The notes under the pieces are model-generated. The model made no database searches, had not been told where the DNA came from, and saw nothing but the letters and a program-made list of their open reading frames with translations. Position numbers and translations under genes: made by a program. A stretch of 64,000 bases of DNA from Tubulanus polymorphus (Eukaryota > Nemertea > Palaeonemertea > Tubulaniformes > Tubulanidae): positions 22,536,001-22,600,000 of the forward strand of contig NC_134025.1 in assembly GCF_964204645.1 (NCBI RefSeq), given 5' to 3'. Below are positions 23,253-33,854 of this stretch, in pieces (position 1 is the stretch's first letter; every line of letters starts with the position of its first letter).

Positions 23253-26200
23253 TCAAGATGTGCTTTCATGAATCTTCCAACGGAATGTAGTGCCTTCAAG
23301 ATTCAAAGTTTGACCAGCTTTTGCCCCATCAGACAAATGCGAAATGCAACTCTGAAAATTAGATACAGTTTTTAAGACATTGACCATAAAAAAAATAAAT
23401 GCCCATCGGCGAAACTTTTAATCTTATATCAAAAACATTGCGGCTTGCTTTCTTTAATACATACGCACCTTTGCTTGTTGATTTAATGTTGACATGAAGC
23501 CGATGCACATTGTTTCAGTTGTATGTGCCCACAAAAGTTCCCCTAAAAGACAGATATACATTAAATTTTGAGATATTAATTTGAACTAATGCCTAACGAT
23601 TTGACATCCATTTACAATAGATGAAAGGCAAGAAATGAACCTATAAATACACTGTAATACCTTCAAGATTTTCACCATCCCTAGTACAACACAGAGCTAA
23701 AATGCCGCCCAGCTTTTCTGGAATGTCTTTCAAAATTTCTGCTCCTGTAAATTGAAAATGTTTACTCTACAAGCAGAAGAACTAAACGTTCTTGGAAATC
23801 TAATTTTTCAGATAGTTACAGGGAGAAGTTTCTTACCTAAAAAATTCTTAGTTAGGACGCCAGTTATTGCTTGGCTAGGATTTGAATCAGAGACCAAAGA
23901 ATCTGCACACTCCTTAGCTAGTAAACTCCTAATGAGGTGTTCCCCACATCCTGTGAGAAAAAAATGATCAGAACATGCTGAAAATTGCTATGAATTAAGT
24001 AATATCAAAAATACATGTATTTTTGGTAATATCCCTACTCCAAAAATATGGAGTTATGTTTTTTTGAGAGAAATTGTGAGGAATTACCCCAAGTTGGCTA
24101 AAAAAGTGTATAAGAGCTGGTTCCAGCAAACAACAATGCCCATCAGTTGGTCATCTTGTTTCTGATCAGGCTAGTTTTTGGGCTGCAGGTGTATCTAGGG
24201 TAGATACATGTATAATCTTTTGGATTGTCCTTTAAACTACCCACTCTACTTTATCACCAGGGGCCAGTTGCATAGTCATGGCTTAGACTTAAGACCAGTC
24301 TAAGACCAAATTCGTTCTATAGCCAATCTAACAACTTAAGACCAGTCTTAAGATTTAAGACCAATTAGGGCCTATGGACTTAAGTCACAACTGTGCAACT
24401 GGCCCCAGGGCTTAAGTCGGCTAAAAACGAAAATTACGTAACTGATATAATCTTACCTGATGTACTGACGGCTACACTTGGTTCATCTTTGGTACCATTT
24501 TGCGCCCAGCAACCACATCCATACATGGCAGCTTGTCCCAAGCGACCTGAATGTTTTAGTATAATGCCCCCACTGGAAACTGCTGCGGCAACATTGCCAA
24601 ACTCGTCGACGCATATCGCACCAACAGTGTCATTCAGAACACTTTCCGTACGAGAATTATCCTACAATGAAAAATGAAAACAATTTTGATTGGTTTGGTT
24701 GGAGATATGGATGAACGCATTTTGATTAATTTATATGAAGATATGCTTAGACATTAAAGTAACTCCTGGATTGAATATCTTGTACATTTTGATGAAATGT
24801 CAGGCAGTTCATACAGAGTTGGGTTCTCGCACCTCAACCAAGTCAGGGTAACTGCTATCATTTCAGACAGTGAGTCAAATAAACCCGTGGGCCAGTTTTA
24901 TAGACTGGTATTAGCTTTAACCCCCGAGTTAACTCAGTTGAAAATGGATTGAGTTAGGGCACGGGTTAAAGTTTTAATACCAGTCTATAAAACCGGGCCC
25001 CGTATTCAGTAATGCAGCATTTTTTAATTTCTAGCTACTAAATAATTGTTACTGCCGAACAATGATACTGTATTTTTTCATTCCAAACATTTCTAGCCCA
25101 TGCGACACACAGATAACAGATATAAGTAGGAATTACAAGGATTATACAATACACTCTAAATCACTTACTACTGAACCACTTACCAAAGAACACAGCTCCT
25201 CTGGCTTTCTGATTTTACTCGGTGAGTTCGAGGCCTGATGCGTGGAAATATGAGACGTCAACTCGTCTAATTTTCGCCGATGTTTTTTGTAAGAACGCAA
25301 GGAAGAGTCTAAATGAAATAATGCTACGGATTTTTAATATGCTCGGTACACTATGCCGAATAATTTCAGTTGAGAAAAATACGAGTTCACTGGCTGGTAC
25401 CTGTTATCATTTTACTGGCTGGACATGGAGCTATTCCATGAGTAACAGCCCAATCGAAAGCACCTTTACCGACAAGAATACTGTAATGAAGAGGACATAA
25501 GTATAGAAAAAGAGCGCACTAAATCTTCTCAAAAACATTCAATTTCAAAAGTGACATTGATTACCATGGAGGTATTCGACCGAGTGGTGTATTTGGAATG
25601 CTTTGATATTTTAGTAAAGCTTCTGCCACTTGAATCGGATTCTTAATTCCTTTGAATGATAAGAAAATAAGGAACATGAACACAAAATTCCCTGACTTTT
25701 CCCTGATTTCCAGTTAAGTGGCTACCCTGTAGTCATTGACTAGATCGGTACATTTCTAACCTGATAATGCACCTGTAGCACCATAATGACTAGTCTTTCC
25801 ATCCATGACACTAGCGTCGCATTCTACACAACCGTCTAATGTCAAATTTGACCCGAGACCCGCATTTGTACATTCAGAATCCTATAAAAATGACAATCAA
25901 TTATAATAATTTTTCTTAAATGTTATTTCGCCGGCACATTTGCTATCCTTACCTCTAAAGACAAAATTGCAGCCACAACTGCACTGACCACATTTTCCTT
26001 TTTCTTCAACAATTTTATAGCCTGGCATAAATGAAAAGGGAAAAATCTTATGACAATTAGACTTACAATTGAGGGTAATGTTTGGATGATCAATTGAGCA
26101 CAATACCTGTAAACAAGCTTCCTGACAAGTCCTTTTGTATTCCTTCGCTTTGGCTTCAGAATGGTATCCAGCTCCTAAAATACAAGCAGGCGTGCAATCC

Positions 26201-26305
26201 TAACTGATCAACCATAGACATATGACATACATTATCCAGAAAAGTGAACTCACCGACATGGACAGCCACTAATCCAACTCCAGTCATTGCAATGTCACCA
26301 TTCAT
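23253..26305 (-). CDS. TASP1: threonine aspartase 1 (taspase 1)
   Basis: TASP1 is a type 2 asparaginase-fold endopeptidase that self-cleaves before a Thr and then cuts nuclear regulators such as MLL/KMT2A and TFIIA. Twelve exons (high to low): 26305-26254, 26174-26107, 26021-25953, 25881-25761, 25649-25565, 25480-25401, 25308-25184, 24661-24457, 23950-23837, 23744-23661, 23542-23469 and 23351-23253, all phase-consistent, 391 residues (human 420). Landmarks: [21 protein letters not shown] near the N-terminus, [12 protein letters not shown] and [10 protein letters not shown], the autoprocessing site with catalytic Thr in DTVGAICVD, then [20 protein letters not shown] and [10 protein letters not shown], and the C-terminal [17 protein letters not shown]. 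The alpha-subunit linker before DTVG ([14 protein letters not shown]) is divergent, as usual. Start choice: Met at 26305 is the nearest; an in-frame Met at 26389 would add 28 residues, and a splice acceptor at 26309 is also possible. Catalytic residues look intact. Confidence 0.95.
24150..24215 (+). mobile_element. fragment of the pearl-like element
   Basis: Shares AACAACAATG, CTAGTTTTTGGGCTG and TGTATCTAGGGTAGATACATGT with 13970-14045 of copy 1. It is an internal fragment only, in a TASP1 intron. Confidence 0.6.
24260..24406. mobile_element. MITE with perfect 13-bp TIRs (GGGGCCAGTTGCA)
   Basis: GGGGCCAGTTGCA at 24260-24272 is exactly inverted at 24394-24406. The interior contains repeated 'CTTAAGACCAGTCTTA'-like palindromes. 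It lies in the TASP1 intron between exons 24457 and 23950, next to a fragment of the pearl-like element at about 24150-24215. Confidence 0.8.
24889..25000. mobile_element. MITE with 24-bp imperfect TIRs
   Basis: The left end GGGCCAGTTTTATAGACTGG and the right end CCAGTCTATAAAACCGGGCCC are near-perfect inverses, with TAACCC/GGGTTA arms inside. About 112 bp, in the TASP1 intron between exons 25184 and 24661. The ends resemble the 18748-18908 element. Confidence 0.75.
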
Positions 26306-27647
26306 CTCTCTATGAAAAATAATCAATCCAAAACCGATTAATGAAAATTTTTTAATTTGACCAAATAGAACATTCTTGATACTTGACATTTGCTTAGTTC
26401 TTCTTCTCTAATTTACTTTAATTGGTAGCCAGTCTTTGATGGACTACACCAAGGACGGGTGGGTGCATGCGTGATGTAAATTTTATTTTAGCCCCTGGGA
26501 TGTGCTTTCTGAAGGAGTCTTGTTTCAGAGGCGCAGATGGACTGGCTTAGAGTGTTCCAATATGAGAGAGTTCTACATGAGTCACTGAATGCTGACTAAG
26601 GGGACCTAAGATACCCATTAGCATTCCTGTGATGGACTCGAGCTATCCCATTAGCAATTAGCATTGTTAGATTTTGAATGTCGCCACAACGCCAGGGCTG
26701 TGCCCTGGTGGTACTGGAAGTTCAATTGTCTTCCCATAGAGTGTGAAAAGTAGCTGAACACTTTACTTTTTCGTTCACTTTCATAAAAAATTTTTGTCGA
26801 AATGTAGGTGTAGATGGGTAGAAAGAAGCATAGGAATGATGTGGCAATAAAATTAATTTGAATTGAGACCGTGCGGTCTAAAATACTCGAATAATTCTGT
26901 AACTGATCGTTCATCGTCACCGTCATTACTGTTAATTAAAAAGGCAAAATGAAGTTCATCCTGGCACGCACCTTTTAGCAAATATTCTCACTTAAACAGA
27001 TGAAATCTGAGAATTTGTAAATTATTTTTTGACGATTTTTGTTGTTTACTTTTTTCCGGCCCTCCACACGACCTTGACGGATTCGCAGGGCTGTTTGTTT
27101 TTTGGGCCACAAATTTTTGCACTAAAATTTGTGTTTATTCGATTATGTGACGAATCCTGCTACCTGTAAACTGGTTGGAAACAAATACGACCGGGGAATG
27201 CGAGTGATATATCGATGGTGATGCTTGTAGTAAGTAAATCAGATTTGCCATTCAGCGTTTTGTTGGGTATTCAATTAAATCAAATTAAATTTTGTTCACA
27301 ATGAATAGCTATAACCAATCAGAATGTATTCGAAAGTTCAGATAGAATGCGGGCTTAGAATGTGTACGTTTCGAATATTCAGAATGTGGGTAAGACTACA
27401 GTTCAGGTCACTCAGAATGTGGGTAAGAGTTTAGGTAGGCCTATACACACCAGTTTAGGTCACCTTTCCGTCATATGGCCAGGGCGCGCTAGCGTTACTG
27501 GGGGTTATGTTGTTAACACTAACACTGACACCGCACTAACTAAACTAAAACTAAACAAATTGTTTAACTGACGTTAGTGTGGTGCTAAAGTAGAAAAAAA
27601 TGTTTTGTTGAAAGGTCATGACCACACATAATATAAGTGTGGACTCC

Positions 27648-27892
27648 GGGGGCGGATCCAGCCGCTAAATTTGTCTATATTCCTAAGAATTATTGCCCAA
27701 TGATCTGCGAGCGGCAAAGCTCATTAAAGGGGGAATGGGGTTCCTTCCCACGAAAAGTTTGAAAATAACTCTTTTTCTTGTATTTAAAGGCATTCCTGTT
27801 AGATTAGGTACTTCTGGAAAATAGGCCTGATGTTATTCACATTTTTCTGACTTTATTCTGGAATACAGTGGAATATAACTTGGATCTGCCCC
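27648..27892. mobile_element. hAT-like MITE with an 8-bp target duplication
   Basis: The ends GGGGGCGGATCCA and TTGGATCTGCCCC are imperfect inverses. Direct copies of TGGACTCC flank the element (27640-27647 and 27893-27900), the 8-bp duplication typical of hAT insertions. No transposase frame. Confidence 0.75.
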
Positions 27893-28504
27893 TGGACTCC
27901 TAAACTGCTGTTACTTTGACATATCACATAGCTATCGCTACTGTGGCTGCTTCTATGGCGGGGAGAGGAATTACGGCCTTGATATTTTTTTTCCACCATT
28001 ATCAAGTAATATAGCAGCTGGACATTTGAAACTTAATGCGCCCTTGATGTACGTGAACAGAACAGTTATTACTATGATCTTGTCTGGTGTCATGAACGTT
28101 GAGAACTTGTGCTCAATGACGCTTAGAGCTACTTTACGACACAGTGCTTCAATGAACGTGTGCGTGGCAGTGCACCGGGATATGTCTCGCATATGATATA
28201 CCTATCTCTGGGATATGTCTATCTCTAGGCTTCTTTTCTTGGTCCCGAAATAAAAAAAAAACAGTTAAAATCTGGCTTGAAATCGAGTAGGCCTGTATGT
28301 CAACTGTCATTGTTATATTTGTGGTTAGCGTATTAGAATAGGAAAATAAACCCAAAATATTTCAGTGTAATCCATTTCTTGTAGATGTTGATTTAATTTT
28401 TCAGTTTTTAAAGAAATTGATTCTTTAAAGTTATAGTTTTTGGAAAGATGCTGGAAATTTGTCTTAATCAAAGGTCTTGAAGTTTTTAGGCCTAAAATTT
28501 AGCA

Positions 28505-30035
28505 TTCACACTAGAAAAAAAGTCCATCCAATTGGTCCGTTCCATTTTAGAGCGTTCCATTTTGAATCGACCTAAAAGACCAATCCCAATCCGTTTCAAA
28601 TTTTGAAAAAGACTAAATCTCTGTATGCGTGGATAGAAGCTGGTACCAGAAGGTCGGTTCTAAATTGAATTCTGAATGTAAGCCCTCAAATTCTGAAAAA
28701 TGTGCCTCAGAAATTTCTTTATCAGATATTTCTAAAGGGCCATTCCTATATGGTTCTATCTACATCATGGAGTGCTAGTGAGTGAATACATTGTATATTG
28801 AATACATTGTGTTGTTTATTTGCTTTGAAAACTGTCTACACATTGGATTGGCTTTTTTTTACAACATTGTCTAGGCTGCCTGTTTAGAATATCATCCCCA
28901 AAATTTCCAGACCCCTAAATGTTCGGAATTTTCTTGATTATTGCGAAGAGCTTATTTAGTTGCAGTGAATCAGTTATTTTAAGGATGGATTCAGGAATTC
29001 AAATGTATCTTTTCCATAAGTCAGCAATAATTTGTCAGCTTAGAGAATCTTATGTAGAAAAAATAGAAAATATATCTTAATAGTTCCTGATACCCTAGAT
29101 TTCCAAAGGTTTTCTGGGGGAGGGCCTGAAAAGTCACACCTGCAGCGATTGTGTGACCAAATTTACCTAAATCAATCAAATAAAGTGACCATTCCAATTT
29201 CCATGTCCTATCATGGACTCTAAATACAAATTTAGAGTTCATGACCCTATCAATAAAAGAATCCTAGATTAGCCATTTTTTTATCAAGCACTGAAACAGT
29301 TACTTGAAGTTTATAGTTAATCTTAAACACCCACAAATTTCAGTGATCACACCCAAAGCCCCTCAAATTTAAAATTGGTGGCCTCATAGAAATAGGATAC
29401 CTAATGAGTTTAGTCAAAGCTGTATTTACACTACATTATTCAAAGCGTTCTAAGCCGCGATCACAAGAACATTTTTGGCCCGGGAAAAATTTGGCCAAAA
29501 ACGTCAGACCAGGTCCGAGCCAAATTTTAGCACCAGACAAATAATTGCGCTTGAATTGCAACTGGCACCGGAAATGATCCACTTCGCTTTGTTTGAGCAT
29601 TGTTTAGTATTGAGTGAATGGTTTACGTGTGAACGCGCGCTCTAATTAGGCACGGGTCAAATTTGGCCCAAGCCTGATCCGGGCCAAATCGTCTCCGTGT
29701 GATCGCAGCTATAGATTTAGTCAGTTCTAAGTTAGAACTTGGACCAAGGATTCACACTAGCGAAAAGTCCATTCTAAATTGGTCCGATTAAGACCACCAA
29801 AAAGACGGTTTTAGGTCTGTTCTAGATTTTAAAACAGTGTGTGAATAGATAGATCGCTTTAATTAAACACCTGTCAATCATTCACAAAGTTATATCTAGC
29901 TGGACCAGAAATAGCAGCGGATTTAGAAAACGTGTTCGTGAATGTTCGGTATCGATTTGGTCCGTTCCTGATCGGTACATTCCAGGTACAGGCCAAATTA
30001 AAGCGGACTAACTAGCGATAGTGCGATTGCGGCTA
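28505..30035. repeat. two related repeats with 'CACACTAG…GTCCAT' starts
   Basis: About 28505-28640 (CATTCACACTAGAAAAAAAG, TCCAATTGGTCCGTTCC) and about 29745-30030 (ATTCACACTAGCGAAAAGTC, AAATTGGTCCGATTAAGACC) share phrases and probably represent a second inverted-repeat family. The second copy adjoins the element at 29453-29710. Boundaries are approximate. Confidence 0.45.
29453..29710. mobile_element. MITE family A, AGCCGCGATCACA ends, copy 1
   Basis: AGCCGCGATCACA (29453-29465) is mirrored by TGTGATCGCAGCT (29698-29710), 12 of 13 matching. The interior has GGGCCAAA..TTTGGCCC phrases and a conserved core including TTTAGTATTGAGTGAATGG. Three other copies lie at 38327, 51083 and 59683. Confidence 0.8.
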
Positions 30036-30503
30036 AATTCTAGTTCATAGATTTTGTCATGTGTGGTTGGTTTTGTTGCAGAGATGTTTCCATGTATGCA
30101 TTATGATAATCGTTATTATTGGTTTCTGAAAGACATCCTGTAATTTAGATCACTTATTGATCCTCTAATTCGAATGTCAGAACCTGGTTGCAACTCCTCC
30201 AAATAAATACTCACTGGAGCGAATGAAGCCCGGCAAAACAGAAGACTCGTCTTACTTGAATCCTTCAGTGCAGGTCTAATTTTGCTCTAGACTACGTAAT
30301 TTTGCGATATGAAATGTATTTCCATTTTCATGACTCGAGTTTTGGCCTTGTACGAAAAACACTCATCCCTAGTTGATATGATTTTGGATTAGTTTGTGCG
30401 TTGAAACGTTTGGAAAATTTGAAAAATTATTTCGATGGTTTTCCAGTAGTAGTTAGTAACCTAAATGAAAAATAATGCCACAAATAACACATACTGATGT
30501 CGA

Positions 30504-30652
30504 CGAATAAAACCCCACAGTAGATTTGTAGAAACAGAATTACTGTAATTCATTATTGTATTTTTTGTTTCTCTGAAGATGAGGTTTAGTTTTAACCCCT
30601 AAACTGTTAGGAGATAAAATGTTTCTACAAAGCTACTGTGGGTTTTTATTCG
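30504..30652. mobile_element. 149-bp MITE with about 32-bp TIRs
   Basis: CGAATAAAACCCCACAGTAG (continuing to 30535) is mirrored with about two or three mismatches at 30621-30652. The TIRs occupy more than 40 percent of the element, so the transcript would form a long hairpin. Confidence 0.8.
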
Positions 30653-31330
30653 TTAACTATACTGAGATTTATATCGGTTCACTACAGTCAGATACTGATG
30701 TGTCAAAATTCTGCGAGGGAAATAAGCTAAACTGTTAATTGGTAAAACTGGTTGTGATATTGAACAAGTTACTGAGAAGTTTGATTAGTGAAGCATCAAC
30801 AACTTTTTATTAAGGAAAAATCTGTCTCAGTTGATTTAATTATTATATCTCAGATGGCAGCTGGTCATTTATCAATAAACGTACACAATGGAACAATCCT
30901 TATTACCGTACTTGCTTCTGGTTCGACTCCATTTTCATGGCCATTCAGTAAAAAACATGACAAAAATCTACCAACCCTTCCCCCCAACACCCCCTCCCTC
31001 CCCGCCCCAAAGAAAAAAAATTGATACAGTATTTTTATAGATCATGAATAATTTATCTTCAACCTTGGATAATATATTTTCTGAGACACCCTGATGTACC
31101 CTGTGTATGGTATCTCTTCCTATCGCGAGTCAAATAGTACTGGTTCGTGGGCCCCGAGTTCGAGACAATTCACGTGTCGCCAAACCCAGCTGCTGTTACA
31201 AGAAGCATCTATCTAAAAAATTTAATGGATTGCGCCTGAAGCGCATGTAAAGCAATTCCCGGTTGTATTTTCAAACCCGTCATTCCGCGTTGATCCATTC
31301 ATCGCACGATAATGATGAATACCGACCGTC

Positions 31331-31343
31331 GTTGCCTGGCAAC
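31331..31343. promoter_or_regulatory. perfect palindromic RFX X-box
   Basis: GTTGCCTGGCAAC matches the RFX consensus (GTNRCC, short spacer, RGYAAC) as a perfect palindrome with a one-base centre. It lies 2.5 kb upstream of the BTB zinc-finger start codon. Confidence 0.55.
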
Positions 31344-31517
31344 GTATACGTATATCTCGCGATTTTTGCTCGACTGCATGAAAAATCGCGTTAAATAATC
31401 GTAGCCGCGTTCGGCGAATATGGATATCTTATCCATTCATTACGGGGTTTACTCGCGTGCGTAGGCTGTAGGCCTGCGTACTGTACAGATCAGACGTCGT
31501 ACGATTCTATACCAGTA

Positions 31518-31775
31518 GCAGGGTGGCCACTGACCCGGAAAACCTGGGGGAATCGGATAAATCTAGAAAATAAATCAGGGAAAACTAAGGGAATTTGACA
31601 AAATTCACCAAAAATCTCAGGAAATTTGGATATGCTATTATTGATCACGTGTATTTCTTTGTCAATACACATGATTTAATGAAAAATGAATGAATTGTAA
31701 CATTTTAAACCTAGGAATTTCTCTTGATTCACTTGGGGAATTTCCGCGTAATCACATGGAAAACTCTGTAGATTT
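31518..31775 (-). repeat. dispersed repeat, CCCAGGTCAGTGGCC family, reverse copy
   Basis: Starts GGGTGGCCACTGACCCGGAA and contains AAATCAGGGAAAACTAAGGG, the inverse of the copies at 4060 and 7265. It interrupts the CpG-rich block. Confidence 0.6.
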
Positions 31776-33854
31776 GTGAACGGATGGAAAGCGTCCACCG
31801 TGAATATGAATTTCATCGGTTTCAAAAAGTATTTCAAATAATTTCGGAATTAATAAAATTAATCAGTTCTAATTAATTAATTCATTAAATTTCTTTGCGT
31901 GATGGGGTTAATTACATCGACAATGAGTGATATTTAAATCGATAAATCAATAGTGATATTTCATAAAACAGGTTTTTGCTACGAGTCGTTGAACAATTAG
32001 GATTTCGTAGATTGCCGCGAGACTTTCTTCTTCTATCGTCGCATTATTCATGTACGACCGATGGACATAATGATCTGCCGCGCTGAATGATGATGAACGC
32101 TTTATTTTTCCGCGGCGATGTCTAACGTCGTCTTTTCAAACGCGCCATACCAACCCGCGAGTACGATGATGATTGTAATTCAAAAACCTCATTCGCGTAC
32201 ACAAGAGCCCGAGCCCTGATCCTCGTTGACCCAGCTTTCATTCTTTTCCGGGTCGCATTAATAATTCATCAGCCAGTTGTCGATTTTATTAACTTTCCAA
32301 TAATGATTATGCTAATGAGGTTGTTGGTGACTCAGTGAAAAGACCGTTCGCTCTCTCTCTCTAGGCTCTCCGCGTTATCATCGTGCAGCTATTTTGTATT
32401 ACCACCGTGCACGTTGACTAGTTAGATATAACGCGAACATTTTTTCGAGAAATGCGTTCCGAGAAATCGACGACGGAAAAAATGCTCGGATATTTCGACT
32501 AGGAAATTTAGTATGTTTTCGTCGTATTCGGTAAGACGGATCCGAAGGGGTCGTTATGAAGCATTCGATCTAAAATAGGCTCACGCTTTTTTGTGTACAT
32601 TCATAAAGTTCATTAGGATATGCTGATCTGAGAGCGGTGACCTTGGATGAAAACATCTAGGTGAACTAGTGAACCGCAGTAATTAACTTCGGTATTCAAA
32701 ATACAATTTTGAATTTGGTGATTGACCAGCGTATATTATGGTAGAGTATATTATTACTAGTGTATATTATGTAATGTAATGAATTGTGTCATACGATCAG
32801 AATATTTTTACATTTTTTGTCAATGTAGTTTGATTATCATATTCAGTATAACATTAATATTATCAAGTTTCCTTATTTTTGTGTCTTTCCTCATTTTCAT
32901 ATAGATATTTATCATAATAGCCTATTTGAGTTAGTTTAAATCATTTTTTTGAAATTCATTATTTTGTACGTTTGTTCTATCAAATATTCACAATTACAAC
33001 ACAATGCTCTGAATCATGCTCAGGTCTAGGCCCACCTGGTATCGATAATATCTTTTCTTTAGATCATTCCGTTGCGTTTCCAAATGTGTAGTATGTTCCA
33101 TAACGATATCGATGCGATTACTAAAAGATTGCGCAACTGCAATCAAATGGCTGATGCATCGTTCCCAGGGAAACATTATTTGCAGTTTTACAATATGGCA
33201 GATTACTGGTATATTCGTAACATGATGAGGGCATTTTCGTATTTTGATTGCTTTTGGGATGGTTCTGAAGCACTCTGGATGTGAGGGCAGGCACCTGAAA
33301 ATTGTTCATAAATTCTCCATGATATACTTTTGTGATGCCGTAAAAACCGTTACAATAATGTTTATATACATTGATACCTAGTATGTGTTATTTAAGGGGT
33401 TCCCTATGAGTTGATGAACAGTATATCATATATACATATACTACAGTATATGCGTTTCAAAATGACTATGACAATTGAGAATTTCGGTGTTCATTTTGTA
33501 ATGAAATATATTTCATAACTCTTATTTTCTTTTCAATGTCTTTTTGATAATGAATTATGAGTGGATGTGCCCTACACAATCACTATTAGGGCTAGACTGG
33601 TTACCAGTCAATTCAATTCAACTGTGGATATATTCAAATTGAAAATAACTTTATTGATCGTCATTAGTATATTATATTATTCATTGTCGATAATGTCAGG
33701 CAACTTATATGAGTTAGGCGATATATATGCGTTATTCTTCAACAAGGCGTCAATGAACTTTCAAGTTAGTTTTTCGTCATCGATATATATCCTTTTCACG
33801 TTATCGTTTCAACTTTTCTAGGTGAAGAAAATGTAGCCGGCGCAATATGCCAAC

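Larger units (their letters stand above)
26400..31250. other. intergenic repeat-rich region
   Basis: No convincing coding exon on either strand. It contains the hAT-like element (27648-27892), two CACACTAG..AAAGTCCAT repeats (about 28505-28640 and 29745-30030), the GCCGCGATCACA element (29453-29710) and a long-TIR MITE (30504-30652). Confidence 0.5.
31250..32560. promoter_or_regulatory. CpG-rich block upstream of the BTB gene, candidate enhancer/promoter
   Basis: CpG density and GC content rise here against AT-rich flanks, except for an inserted repeat at 31518-31775. It holds a perfect RFX-type X-box (31331-31343) and homeodomain-like ATTA/TAAT sites (for example GTCGCATTAATAATTCATCA near 32251 and AATGATTATGCTAATGAGG near 32302). 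No coding exon was found. Probably the promoter or first non-coding exon region of the BTB gene starting at 33855. Confidence 0.35.
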
